Source: Bacteroidales bacterium
GTDB lineage: Bacteria > Bacteroidota > Bacteroidia > Bacteroidales > P3
NCBI GenBank assembly: GCA_017522105.1
Contig: JAFXAA010000017.1
Coordinates: 62,001 to 126,000 of the forward strand
Direction of reading: 5' to 3'
DNA length: 64,000 bases
Below are positions 15,404 through 24,394 of this stretch, piece after piece (within the stretch, counting starts at the first letter, position 1; every line of letters starts with the position of its first letter). The position numbers were made by a program, and so were the translations under genes. A model generated the notes under the pieces. The model did not search any database and was not told the origin of the DNA. It was given only the letters and a program-made list of their open reading frames with translations.

Positions 15404-18400
15404 ATGGGCCAAGAACCATTCATAGTATACAAAGCTTCGGCAGGCAGCGGCAAGACCCACACCCTTGTCCGCGAGTACATCAAGATGGCCTTCTCGCTCG
15501 GCGAGGGGCGCCTCGGCGAGGCGCTGCGCTCCATCCTGGCCATCACCTTCACCAACAAGGCGGCGGCGGAGATGAAAGACCGCATTCTCGACGAACTGCG
15601 CCAGATGGCTTCGGCCCCTGCCGACGCCGACAGCGGCACCATGGGCGGCGACCTGCTGCGCGAGCTGGCGCCGCGGGTGGACGCCCAGGGGCTGCAACGC
15701 ATGGCGGAGAAGATGTACCAGACCATCCTGCACCGCTACAGCGACCTGTCCGTCAGCACCATCGACAGTTTCACACACCGCCTCGTGCGCACCTTCGCCC
15801 ACGACTTCGGGCAGCCGATGAACTTCGACGTCACCCTCGACGCCAAGGAGCTCACCGCCCAGGCCGTGGCACAGCTCATGTCGCTGGCCGGCACCGAGGG
15901 CCACGAGGAGCTCACCGAGGTGCTCAAGGACTTTGCCGACAGCGAGATGGAGAGCGAGGACACGAGCAACAGCTACGACATAGAACACAAGCTGACCAAG
16001 ATGGCCAAGGAGCTCTTCAAAGAGGACATCGGCACGCACCTCAAGCAGCTCGCCGGGCTGAAGCTGAGCGACTACCGCGATATCCGCAACGACTACTGCC
16101 AGAGCCAGAGCAAGGCCGAGGAGGCGCTGCGGCGCTGCGGCGCCGACGCCCTCGGGGCGCTGCACGGGGCCAGCCTCGACAGCGGCGTCTGCTTCCAGGG
16201 CGCCAAAGGGTTCTACGGCTGGTTTGCCAAACTGGCCGACGGCAAGACCGACGAGCCGGGCAAGTATGCGACGGCGAGCATGACCGACGGCAAGCTCTGC
16301 GGCGCCAAGGCCACACCGGGCCAGCAGGCAGCCATGGAAGCCCTGGCGCCGAGCCTGCGCGCATACTACGGCGAGGCCCTCGGCCTCCTGGCGCAGCGCA
16401 ACACCTACATAGCCCTGCGGCGCGACATATACTCCGTGGCACTGCTCGGCGAGCTGGACCGCCAGATGCACCTCTACACCCGCGAGAACGACATGGTGCA
16501 CCTGAGCGACTTCAACCGCATGATCAACGAGCGCGTGGAGGACGAGGACAACCCGGCGCCGTTCATCTTCGAGCGCATAGGCAACCGCTACCGCCACTTC
16601 CTCATCGACGAGTTCCAGGACACCTCCATCATGCAGTGGCACAACATGGTGCCGCTCATGGAGAACGGCGTCAGCCAGGGGCAGGAGTCGCTGGTGGTGG
16701 GCGACGGCAAGCAGAGCATCTACCGCTTCCGCCAGGGCGACGTGGCGCAATTCGTGCGCCTGCCGCGCGTGGAAGGCATGCGCCACCACGGCCACACCCT
16801 CGGCATGGGCGGCAACAGCGCGGTGCGCAACATAGACACCAACCGCCGCAGCTTCGGCTCCATCATAGACTTCAACAACAAGCTGTTCAGCTTCCTGGCC
16901 CGCGATGTGTACACGGACAACCCCATGGTGCAGGACATATACATAGGGCACGGCGCCGACGGCGCCCTGAACGCCAAAGGGCATGAGGAACTCCTGCAGA
17001 AGAAGCACAAGAAGGAGGAGGGCTACGTGGAGCTGGACATCGTGAGCAAGGGGGAGTCCGAAGAGGGAGGCTTCAAGGACGTCGAGGAGGCCATCTTCGA
17101 CCGTGTGGGCGCCACAATAACGGCCATGCACGACGAGCGCGGCTACACGTACCACGACATCGTGGTGCTGACGCGCACCAACAACGAGCTGGCGACGCTG
17201 AGCGAGTACCTGTCGGCGCACTACCCCGCCGTGAGGCAGACCTCCACAGAGTCGTTCTACCTCAGCAAGAGCCACGCCGTGATGGCCATCATGGCGACGC
17301 TGCGCCTGGTGGTGAACCGCGACGACCGCGTGGCGCAGACCGAACTGAAGGCACGCCTCGACGCCCTGGGCCTCGGCGGCGAGCCCGACATAGACCTGCT
17401 GGCATCGATGAACCTCTACGACTGCTGCGAGGAGATTGTGCGCGAGCTGCACCTCGACGGCATAGACACCCTCTACGTGGCGTCGCTGCTCAACCGGGCG
17501 GCGGCCTTCGCGGCGCGCCACAAGCAGGAGCCGGGGCAGTTTGTGGAATGGTTCGACGAGCAGTCGAAACTGTCGGCGGCGGCCTCGGAGGACATTGACG
17601 CCGTGCGCCTGCTCACCATCCACAAAGCCAAGGGCTTGGACGGCAACGTGGTCATCTGCCCCATGTTCTTCTACCGCCAGCACGCGGCCAAGCTGTGGGT
17701 GGAGCTGGAAAACAGCCTGGGCAACAGCGGCAAACGGCTGCCGACGACGATGGTGACGCTCACGGCCGACAAGAAGACCATCTTCGAGAACAAGCAACAC
17801 ACCGAGCAGCTGATGGACGAGGTGGACCAGCTGAACACCATGTATGTGGCCTTCACGCGCGCCCGCCAGCAGATGTACATCTTCTGTCCCGACATTGGCG
17901 ACGTCAAGAACCCGCCGGAGCACGACCGCCGCGCCCCCACCCTGCTCAAGGCGTTCGCTCCCGAAGGCTACCGCAGCGGCGACAGCACCATGAAAAAGGT
18001 GGCCGACAAAGAGAAGGAAGGCAAGAAAGTGGTGACGCTGACGCAGCTATCGTTTGCCGACTGGAGCCAGCGCGTGAGCATCGCCTCGCCCTCGGAGAAG
18101 GCCCTCACCTCACTGCTCGAAGACCGGCGGCGCTTCGGCATCTACGCCCACGACCTGCTGGCCGCGGTGCGCCACGCCGACGACGTGGAGGGGGCCGTGG
18201 AGCGGCTGGCGGCAGACCGCAGCCTCGGCGACGACGAGCGCGAGGCGCTGGCGGCGCTGGCACGCCGTGCCGTCAGCGACCCGCAGACAGCACGCTTTTT
18301 CGACCCGCGCTACGAGGCCAAGAACGAATGCAGCCTGATGGCCGCCGGCGTTACCTTCAGGCCTGACCGCGTGGTGGTGACGCCCACGGAGACCTGGGTG

Positions 18401-18547
18401 GTGGACTTCAAGACCGGCGCACCGGAGAAGGAGCACAACACACAGGTGCTCAACTACTGCGCCCTGCTGCGCAACATGGGCTACCCGCAGGTGAGCGGAT
18501 ATCTGATGTACCTGACGCCCGAAATCAGCGTCGTAGCATGCCGATAG
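15404..18547 (+). CDS. UvrD/RecB-family helicase-nuclease (AddA-like)
   Basis: The 1047-residue protein is a superfamily 1A helicase with a C-terminal RecB-type nuclease, the layout of AddA in double-strand-break end resection. It shows Walker A YKASAGSGKTHTLVREYI (near residue 9), ILAITFTNKAAAEMKDRI, Walker B FLIDEFQDTS, LVVGDGKQSIYRFRQGD, and the motif V region LLTIHKAKGLDGNVVICP. The C-terminus has RPDRVVV and VVDFKTG, the D and DxK of the PD-(D/E)xK nuclease. Start ATG 15404 (MGQEPFIVYKAS) fits the promoter. The usual partner AddB is not adjacent on either side. Confidence 0.9.
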   Translation: MGQEPFIVYKASAGSGKTHTLVREYIKMAFSLGEGRLGEALRSILAITFTNKAAAEMKDRILDELRQMASAPADADSGTMGGDLLRELAPRVDAQGLQRMAEKMYQTILHRYSDLSVSTIDSFTHRLVRTFAHDFGQPMNFDVTLDAKELTAQAVAQLMSLAGTEGHEELTEVLKDFADSEMESEDTSNSYDIEHKLTKMAKELFKEDIGTHLKQLAGLKLSDYRDIRNDYCQSQSKAEEALRRCGADALGALHGASLDSGVCFQGAKGFYGWFAKLADGKTDEPGKYATASMTDGKLCGAKATPGQQAAMEALAPSLRAYYGEALGLLAQRNTYIALRRDIYSVALLGELDRQMHLYTRENDMVHLSDFNRMINERVEDEDNPAPFIFERIGNRYRHFLIDEFQDTSIMQWHNMVPLMENGVSQGQESLVVGDGKQSIYRFRQGDVAQFVRLPRVEGMRHHGHTLGMGGNSAVRNIDTNRRSFGSIIDFNNKLFSFLARDVYTDNPMVQDIYIGHGADGALNAKGHEELLQKKHKKEEGYVELDIVSKGESEEGGFKDVEEAIFDRVGATITAMHDERGYTYHDIVVLTRTNNELATLSEYLSAHYPAVRQTSTESFYLSKSHAVMAIMATLRLVVNRDDRVAQTELKARLDALGLGGEPDIDLLASMNLYDCCEEIVRELHLDGIDTLYVASLLNRAAAFAARHKQEPGQFVEWFDEQSKLSAAASEDIDAVRLLTIHKAKGLDGNVVICPMFFYRQHAAKLWVELENSLGNSGKRLPTTMVTLTADKKTIFENKQHTEQLMDEVDQLNTMYVAFTRARQQMYIFCPDIGDVKNPPEHDRRAPTLLKAFAPEGYRSGDSTMKKVADKEKEGKKVVTLTQLSFADWSQRVSIASPSEKALTSLLEDRRRFGIYAHDLLAAVRHADDVEGAVERLAADRSLGDDEREALAALARRAVSDPQTARFFDPRYEAKNECSLMAAGVTFRPDRVVVTPTETWVVDFKTGAPEKEHNTQVLNYCALLRNMGYPQVSGYLMYLTPEISVVACR

Positions 18548-18623
18548 GACGGGCCGCCGGCAGCGCCGCTGCAACATCCTCCGACGGCGCGCGGCACCGG
18601 AAAAGAGAAAAATTAACATTTTT

Positions 18624-18656
18624 TTGTTGGTAATTCAGATTTTTTTTGTAATTTAG
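18624..18656 (+). promoter_or_regulatory. Possible promoter of tonB
   Basis: TTG at 18624-18626 and TAATTTAG at 18649-18656 are an imperfect match to the Bacteroidetes consensus, 22 bases apart, in an AT-rich gap of 171 bases. Confidence 0.4.
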
Positions 18657-18718
18657 CACCCTGAAAGAAGGCCTGCAAAAAGGCAAAAAATGCGAATAAA
18701 CAACTAAAAAATAATAAT

Positions 18719-19408
18719 ATGGAAGCCAAGAAAACCCCGAAGGCCGACCTTGAAAACCGCCGCGGACTCTATCTGGAGATAGGCCTGGTGGTGATTATGG
18801 GCATAGCCTTGGCAGCTTTTGAAATGAAGAGCTACGACCAGGAGCAGATTGAGGTGGTACAGCGCACCGCCGAGAACGAGGTGGAGGATGTCATCATCCA
18901 GACACAGCAGGAAGAGCTACCCCCACCCCCACCCCCCGAGCAGCCCGAGGTGACCACTGAACTGAACGTCATCGAGGACGACGCGGAGTCTGAGAACGAG
19001 GTGGATATGAGCTCGTTCCAGCGTCAGGAAGAGGCCACGAACATCGAGATTACCCCCGTCAAGATTGAGGAGGAAGAGGAAGAGGACGAGCAGGAGATCT
19101 TCCAGGTTGTGGAGAACGACCCCGAGTTTCCCGGCGGCGTGGATGCCATGTACAAGTACCTGGCCCAGAACATCAAATACCCGCAGCTGGCCCGCGAGAA
19201 CAACATCACAGGCCGTGTGTTCGTCACCTTCGTTGTAGAGAAGGACGGCTCGGTGACCAATGTGCGCGTGCTGCGTGACATCGGAGGCGGATGCGGCCAG
19301 GAAGCTGTGCGCATCGTGAAGGCCATGCCCAAGTGGACGCCCGGCAAACAGCGCGGCAAGGCTGTGCGCGTGCAGTACAACCTCCCCGTCAACTTCTCGC
19401 TGCGTTGA
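18719..19408 (+). CDS. TonB-family energy transducer
   Basis: TonB links the proton-motive force at ExbB/ExbD to outer-membrane receptors. The 229-residue protein has a short cytoplasmic N-terminus, one transmembrane helix (YLEIGLVVIMGIALAAF, about 18-35), a proline-rich spacer (LPPPPPPEQPEV), a long acidic region (EEEEEEDEQE) and the C-terminal TonB domain (PEFPGGVDAMYKYLAQNIKY, ITGRVFVTFVVEKDGSVTNV). No exbB or exbD is adjacent. Its stop overlaps the TTG start of the following ABC-F gene (TTGA). A TonB-dependent receptor is encoded at 45.2 kb. Confidence 0.9.
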   Translation: MEAKKTPKADLENRRGLYLEIGLVVIMGIALAAFEMKSYDQEQIEVVQRTAENEVEDVIIQTQQEELPPPPPPEQPEVTTELNVIEDDAESENEVDMSSFQRQEEATNIEITPVKIEEEEEEDEQEIFQVVENDPEFPGGVDAMYKYLAQNIKYPQLARENNITGRVFVTFVVEKDGSVTNVRVLRDIGGGCGQEAVRIVKAMPKWTPGKQRGKAVRVQYNLPVNFSLR

Positions 19409-21309
19409 TTAGCGTAAACAACCTGTCGGTGCAGTTCACAGGCACCGACCTCTTCAGCGGCGTCACTTTCAACATAGGCGACCGCGACAGAATAGGACTT
19501 GTCGGCATGAACGGTGCCGGCAAGTCCACTTTATTGAAGATACTCTGCGGATGGCAGGAGCCAGAGAGCGGCACCATAGTAGTGGCCACAGGCCAGACCG
19601 TGGGCTACCTGCCGCAGGAGATGGTGCCCGACGCCATAGGCACCGTGCTGGAAGAGGCCCTGACGGCCTTCAGCGCCATAGACGACCTGGAGCGCGAGCA
19701 GGAACGCCTGACGGCAGAGATAGCCGACCGCACGGACTACGAGAGCGCGGAGTACACACGCCTCATAGAGCGGCACAACGAGGTGACGGAACACCTGGCC
19801 CTGCTCGGCGGTGCACGCCGCCAGGAGCAGGCCGAGAAAGTGCTGCTGGGCCTGGGGTTCCGCCATGCGGACTTCGACCGCCCGGTGGCGGTGTTCAGCG
19901 GCGGGTGGCAGATGCGCGTGGAGCTGGCCAAGCTGCTCCTGAAGCACCCCGACTTCCTGCTCCTCGACGAGCCCACCAACCACCTGGACATTGTCTCCAT
20001 ACAGTGGCTGGAGAACTACCTCGCCACCTACAGCGGCGCCGTGGTGCTCGTCAGCCACGACCGCACCTTCCTCGACAACATCACCAAGCGTACCATAGAG
20101 ATTACCGCCGGCCGCATATACGACTACAAATGCCCCTACTCGGAGTATGTGGTGCAGATGCAGGAGCGCCGTGCCAGCCAGATGGCACAGCTCACCAACC
20201 AGCAACGACAGGTGGCTCAGATAGAGGCCTTCATAGAAAGGTTCCGCTACAAGGCCACCAAGGCCAAGCAGGTGCAGAGCCGCGTAAAAATGCTGGAGCG
20301 CATGGAGAAGATCAGCGTCGACGAGGTGAGCACCGAAAGCATACACTTCACCTTCCCCCCCGCGCCGCACAGCGGCAAGATAGTGGTGGAGGCCAAAGGC
20401 TTGGGCAAAGCCTACGGCGACAACCAGGTGTTCGACGGTGTGGACCTGCTGCTGACGGCCGGCAAGAAGGTGGCATTTGTGGGCCGCAACGGCGAGGGCA
20501 AGTCGACCATGGCAAAGATTATTGTGGGCGACATCAACGACTACACCGGCAGCATAAAGCTGGGCGCCGGCGTGCAGATTGGCTACTACGCGCAGAACCA
20601 GGCCGCCATGCTCAACCTCGACAAGACGGTCTTCGAGACCATCGACGACATTGCCCAGAGCGACATCAGACCCAAGATACGCAACATACTGGGCAGCTTC
20701 CTCTTCGGCGACGACGACATAGACAAGAAGGTCAAGGTGCTCAGCGGCGGCGAGAAAGCCCGCCTGGCACTGGCCAAGCTGCTGCTAACGCCAAGCAACC
20801 TGCTCATACTCGACGAACCCACCAACCATCTGGACATGAACAGCAAGGACATCCTCAAGAACGCCCTGCTGCAATACACAGGCACCTTGATTGTGGTGAG
20901 CCACGACCGCGACTTCCTCAGCGGTCTGACAGACGAGCTGTATGAGTTCCGCGACGGCGCCGTACACGAGTTCAAGGGCGACATCATGGAGTTCCTCGAC
21001 GCCGCAAAGGAGGAGAGCACGGCCGCAAAGGCCAGCACGCCAAGCAAGGTCAGCACACCAAGTTCCTCAAAGCAGGCCTACGAGCAGAGCAAGGAACGCG
21101 AACGCGAACGCCGCAAGCTGCAGAACGCCGTCAAACAGAAGGAGCAGGAGATAGAGGCCCTGGAGGCCGAGATTGCCGCCAAGGACGCCATCCTCGCCAC
21201 CGGCGAGGCGCAGAGCCAACAGTTCTACAAGGAATACCAGTCGATGAAAGACCTGCTTGAGCAGAAGATGCAAGAGTGGGAAGACGCGGTAATAGCCGCA
21301 GAACAATAG
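19405..21309 (+). CDS. ABC-F family ATPase (ribosome-associated type)
   Basis: ABC-F proteins have two ATPase domains and no membrane part; characterised members act on the ribosome (translation regulation or antibiotic protection). The 634-residue product has Walker A GMNGAGKST (about residue 34) and GRNGEGKST (about 359), signatures FSGGWQMRVELAK and LSGGEKARLALAK, Walker B LLLDEPTNHLDI and LILDEPTNHLDM, and a C-terminal coiled coil (about 540-634) like Uup. The chosen start is TTG at 19405, four-base overlap with the tonB stop, giving LISVNNLSVQF; upstream in-frame codons lie inside tonB. A terminator follows. Confidence 0.9.
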   Translation: MISVNNLSVQFTGTDLFSGVTFNIGDRDRIGLVGMNGAGKSTLLKILCGWQEPESGTIVVATGQTVGYLPQEMVPDAIGTVLEEALTAFSAIDDLEREQERLTAEIADRTDYESAEYTRLIERHNEVTEHLALLGGARRQEQAEKVLLGLGFRHADFDRPVAVFSGGWQMRVELAKLLLKHPDFLLLDEPTNHLDIVSIQWLENYLATYSGAVVLVSHDRTFLDNITKRTIEITAGRIYDYKCPYSEYVVQMQERRASQMAQLTNQQRQVAQIEAFIERFRYKATKAKQVQSRVKMLERMEKISVDEVSTESIHFTFPPAPHSGKIVVEAKGLGKAYGDNQVFDGVDLLLTAGKKVAFVGRNGEGKSTMAKIIVGDINDYTGSIKLGAGVQIGYYAQNQAAMLNLDKTVFETIDDIAQSDIRPKIRNILGSFLFGDDDIDKKVKVLSGGEKARLALAKLLLTPSNLLILDEPTNHLDMNSKDILKNALLQYTGTLIVVSHDRDFLSGLTDELYEFRDGAVHEFKGDIMEFLDAAKEESTAAKASTPSKVSTPSSSKQAYEQSKERERERRKLQNAVKQKEQEIEALEAEIAAKDAILATGEAQSQQFYKEYQSMKDLLEQKMQEWEDAVIAAEQ

Positions 21310-21313
21310 TACA

Positions 21314-21341
21314 AACGACCCGGCGAGGGTCGTTTTCTTTT
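21314..21341 (+). terminator. Terminator of the tonB-ABC-F unit
   Basis: AACGACCC and GGGTCGTT form a stem with loop GGCGA, followed by TTCTTTT. It abuts the stop of the convergent flavoprotein gene. Confidence 0.85.
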
Positions 21342-22635
21342 ATACAGCCTCACCTGCGGCGTGGCCGGTGCTGAAGGCTATCTGCAGGTTGTAGCCACCG
21401 GTGTCGGCATCGAGGTCCAACAATTCTCCGACGATGTACAGACCTTTGACGATACGGCTCTCCATGGTCTTGGGATTGACCTCCGCCAGCGAGACGCCGC
21501 CCTGCGTCACCACGGCCTCGTTGAAGTCGTGCGTGCCGGTGATGGTGAACCTGACGCCTTTGAGCCAGTCGCGCAGACGGCGACGCTCGGCTCCGGTAAT
21601 CTGGTGCAGACGCTTGTAGTATTCAATGTGCAGCTGCTGGAGCGCCAGCGGTATAAGTTCGGCGGGGAGCCACAGGCGCAGGGCGTCGTTGAACACCCTG
21701 GTGCCGCTGGCGTCCATGTCGGCCAAAAGACGCTTGTCAAGCTGTTCTGCCGTGAGGGCAGGCTTGAGGTCAAGGCTGGCAGTGAGCGGAGCGTTGCCAC
21801 CGTTGAGGCGGCGCGTAACGATGCGCGAGGTGCTTAGGACTATAGGCCCGGCAAGGCCGTCGTCGCAGAAGGTCATCTCGCCGAAATGGCGGCACAAGGG
21901 CTTGCCTGTGTCGTCCAACACCGACAGCTCCACGTTGCGCAGCTGGAAGCCCACGAGCTCCTGCGGCAGGCGCTCGGCGCAACGCAGCGCCACAAGCGAC
22001 GGCACAGGCTCGACGACGGTATGGCCAAGGTCGGCAGCCATGCGGTAGCCAGCCCCGGTGGAGCCGGTGGTGGGATATGACAAGCCGCCGGTGGCAAGGA
22101 TGATATGGCGGCAAGAGATGCGCTCGCCGCGCTCAAGGACAACGGCAGTGGCCTGGCGGCTGTCGCCCTCGCTGAAAGTCTCTATGGACTTCACCGTGGC
22201 ATTCTTGCGGATGGTGACGTTGGCGGCGGCCTCCAGCTCGCCTATTAGGGCGAGGAAGACGTCGAGAGACTTGCCTGATGAAGGGTAGACGCGGTTGCCA
22301 CGCTCCACGGTCAGCGCCACGCCACGCTGCTCGAACCACTCCATCAGCTCCGGCGCAAAGAAGCGGCCGTAGGCATTGCGGAGCCACACGCCGCCCGTTT
22401 GACCGGGCTTGTTGGTAGCGCCTGCAGTGCTGCTGCCAATGTGGGGCAGTGCGTCGCGCAGAGGGTTGGTGTTGGTGAGGTTGCAGCGCCCCTTGCCGGT
22501 GATGCGCAGCTTGCGCCCGGCTTGGTCCATCTTCTCCAGCAACAGCACCCGCCTACCGCGCTCGGCAGCCGTGCAGGCGGCCATCAGACCGGCGGCGCCG
22601 CCGCCGACAACAATGACGTCATAATCCATCGACAA
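21340..22635 (-). CDS. HI0933/YhiN-family FAD-dependent flavoprotein
   Basis: The 431-residue protein begins with a dinucleotide-binding fold (YDVIVVGGGAAGLMAACTAA) followed by LLEKMDQAGRKLRITGKGRC-NLTNT, the diagnostic N-terminus of the HI0933-like (YhiN) oxidoreductases. ILATGGLSYPTTGSTGAGYRM and, near the end, VAGELLDLDADTGGYNLQ-type sequence (here IVGELLDLDADTGGYNLQIA) confirm the family. The substrate is unknown. It is 19 bases downstream of the universal stress protein gene on the same strand, so the two are probably co-transcribed. Confidence 0.93.
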   Translation of the reverse strand: MSMDYDVIVVGGGAAGLMAACTAAERGRRVLLLEKMDQAGRKLRITGKGRCNLTNTNPLRDALPHIGSSTAGATNKPGQTGGVWLRNAYGRFFAPELMEWFEQRGVALTVERGNRVYPSSGKSLDVFLALIGELEAAANVTIRKNATVKSIETFSEGDSRQATAVVLERGERISCRHIILATGGLSYPTTGSTGAGYRMAADLGHTVVEPVPSLVALRCAERLPQELVGFQLRNVELSVLDDTGKPLCRHFGEMTFCDDGLAGPIVLSTSRIVTRRLNGGNAPLTASLDLKPALTAEQLDKRLLADMDASGTRVFNDALRLWLPAELIPLALQQLHIEYYKRLHQITGAERRRLRDWLKGVRFTITGTHDFNEAVVTQGGVSLAEVNPKTMESRIVKGLYIVGELLDLDADTGGYNLQIAFSTGHAAGEAV

Positions 22636-22654
22636 TCCTCCGTCATCCTGCGCC

Positions 22655-23494
22655 TCACACCTTGGCGGCCACGTTGATATAGTCGGCCGGATGGATGCAG
22701 AGCACCGGTATCTGCGACTTGTGCACCACCTGCTGGGCGTTTGTGCCGAGGAAGAACTGCGAGATAACCTTGTCCTGCTCGGTGTTGATGATGACGAGGT
22801 CAGCCTTTATCTCGTCGGCATAGGACAGCACGGTGTCGCTGTAGGTAGAATAGGAGCGTATCTCAAAGTGATAGGGCACCTTTTCCCTCTCAAGGAAGTC
22901 TATGCTCTGCCCCACATAGGTACGCAGGGCAGACTCCTCCTCCTTGAGGTCGAGCAAACCCAACACATGCACTTCGGAGCCGAAAATCTTGGCCATGGTG
23001 GCTGCGGGCGGCACCTTCTGGCGCGAGTTGGCGTTGACGCGTATGGGCACCACTATGCGCTCCAAGCGCTTGTGGAAGTCGTAGCCCTGGCGCATGGTGA
23101 GCACCGGGCAGGGCGAGTCCTGCACGATGCGGGCGGCCTGGCTGCCAATAAAGTACTTCTCGAAGCCCGAGGCGCCGTTGGTGCCGATGACTATCATCGG
23201 CGACAGTTCACGCTTGGCCACTTCGGCAATCGCCGTAGAAACCTTGCCCGTCAGCACTTGGCTGGTGATAGTGCCATGCTTCATCAGGGGGTTGTATTTG
23301 GCGCACAGCTCGTCAAGCTTATCCTTGGCCAAGTTGGTCATCACCTCCAGCTGGTCGTTGGTGAACAGCTTTTTCTCCCTTTTCACCCACACAAGCAGTA
23401 TGCCGCACTGCAGGCGGTTGGCCACGTCCACGGCCAGTTCAAGGGCCACATAGGAGCCCTCGGAAAAATCGGTACCGACAATTATGGATTTCAT
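22655..23494 (-). CDS. Universal stress protein, tandem UspA domains
   Basis: A 279-residue cytoplasmic protein with two Usp domains. The first starts MKSIIVGTDFSEGSYVALEL and carries the nucleotide-binding loop VIGTNGASGFEKYFIGSQA (G-x2-G-x9-G-S pattern) followed by SPCPVLTM. The second begins ERIVVPIRVNANSRQ and ends KSQIPVLCIHPADY; its loop (LGTNAQQVVHKSQ) is less canonical, so nucleotide binding may be limited to the first domain. It is the first gene of a two-gene unit with the flavoprotein and is divergent from the SAM-hydrolase-like gene. A promoter near 23534-23560 is likely but degenerate (TATCTTGC). Confidence 0.92.
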   Translation of the reverse strand: MKSIIVGTDFSEGSYVALELAVDVANRLQCGILLVWVKREKKLFTNDQLEVMTNLAKDKLDELCAKYNPLMKHGTITSQVLTGKVSTAIAEVAKRELSPMIVIGTNGASGFEKYFIGSQAARIVQDSPCPVLTMRQGYDFHKRLERIVVPIRVNANSRQKVPPAATMAKIFGSEVHVLGLLDLKEEESALRTYVGQSIDFLEREKVPYHFEIRSYSTYSDTVLSYADEIKADLVIINTEQDKVISQFFLGTNAQQVVHKSQIPVLCIHPADYINVAAKV

Positions 23495-23594
23495 CTCTGT
23501 CTCTTTATTATCGTTTTCTGTTTAAACGTCAACTGCAAGATATTATTGTACAGCAGGCAAAAAACTTTTTCCCGCGCCGATTGATTTATTTTCG

Positions 23595-23602
23595 TATCTT
23601 TG
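23595..23602 (+). promoter_or_regulatory. -7 element just upstream of the SAM hydrolase-like gene
   Basis: TATCTTTG ends 9 bases before the ATG at 23612, so the transcript would be nearly leaderless. Confidence 0.65.
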
Positions 23603-23611
23603 CACTCCGAT

Positions 23612-24394
23612 ATGAGCGCACCTATTGTGACACTGACCACCGACTGGGGCGATGCCGACTTCTTTGCCGGCATGGTCAAAGGACTGCTGTACAGTCACAT
23701 CGAGGATGTGCGCATTGTGGACATCACCCATGGCCTCGAACAGCACAACGTGATGACGGCCACCTTCGTGGTGCGGCAGGCCTGCACGGCCTTCCCTCCG
23801 GGCACCATCCACATCATCGACGTGGCCACCCGCCAGCCTTTCCTTTGCATCAAAGCCCATGGCCAGTACTACCTGTGCTGCGACAACGGCCTGCCCGCCA
23901 TGGTCTTCGGCGACGCCATAGAAGACGTGCGCCAGGTCAACGTCAGCCCCAACGGCAGCTACAACTTCGCCGCCTACTCGGTCTTTGCGCGCGTGGCCGT
24001 CATGCTGGCACGCGGTGCTTCGCTCGACGACATTGGCCAGCGCCCGCAGCAGATGGTGCAACGCACCCTCCCCCACTACATTCAGCAGGGCGACAACTAC
24101 CGCATCTATGTGCACTACGTGGACTCCTACGGCAACGCCTACCTCGGCATAAGCTACAAGGAGTTCGAGGAGCTGCGCCAGGGGCGCCCCTTCATCCTCT
24201 CGGTCCGCGACCAGGAGGTCACCGAGCTGTCACTCGGCTATCACAGCCAGCACGCCACCAGCGACCCGCGCCGACGCCTGCGCCTCATAGTATCGGCAAC
24301 AGGCCTCCTCGAACTGGCCATAAAAGAAGGCTCGCTGGCACAGCTGGTGGGGCTTCGTGTCAGCGAGTCTGTATTGCTTCACTTCAAGGATTAA
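23612..24394 (+). CDS. DUF62-family S-adenosyl-L-methionine hydrolase (adenosine-forming)
   Basis: The 260-residue protein matches the DUF62/SAM hydroxide adenosyltransferase family, which converts SAM and water to adenosine and methionine. The diagnostic N-terminus is IVTLTTDWGDADFFAGMVKG, followed by VDITHGLEQHNVMTATFVV, GTIHIIDV, and CDNGLPAMVFG; the C-terminal beta-barrel has YVDSYGNAYLGIS. Start ATG 23612 follows the -7 element by 9 bases, so the leader is only a few nucleotides. Its coding end overlaps the convergent DUF3078 gene by four bases. The physiological role in bacteria is not settled. Confidence 0.9.
   Translation: MSAPIVTLTTDWGDADFFAGMVKGLLYSHIEDVRIVDITHGLEQHNVMTATFVVRQACTAFPPGTIHIIDVATRQPFLCIKAHGQYYLCCDNGLPAMVFGDAIEDVRQVNVSPNGSYNFAAYSVFARVAVMLARGASLDDIGQRPQQMVQRTLPHYIQQGDNYRIYVHYVDSYGNAYLGISYKEFEELRQGRPFILSVRDQEVTELSLGYHSQHATSDPRRRLRLIVSATGLLELAIKEGSLAQLVGLRVSESVLLHFKD

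Noticed and set aside
15269-17923. Very long open frame on the minus strand opposite the AddA-like gene
   Set aside because: It is a GC-driven shadow: Val/His/Leu/Ala-rich translation with no motif, while the plus strand has complete helicase and nuclease motifs and a promoter.
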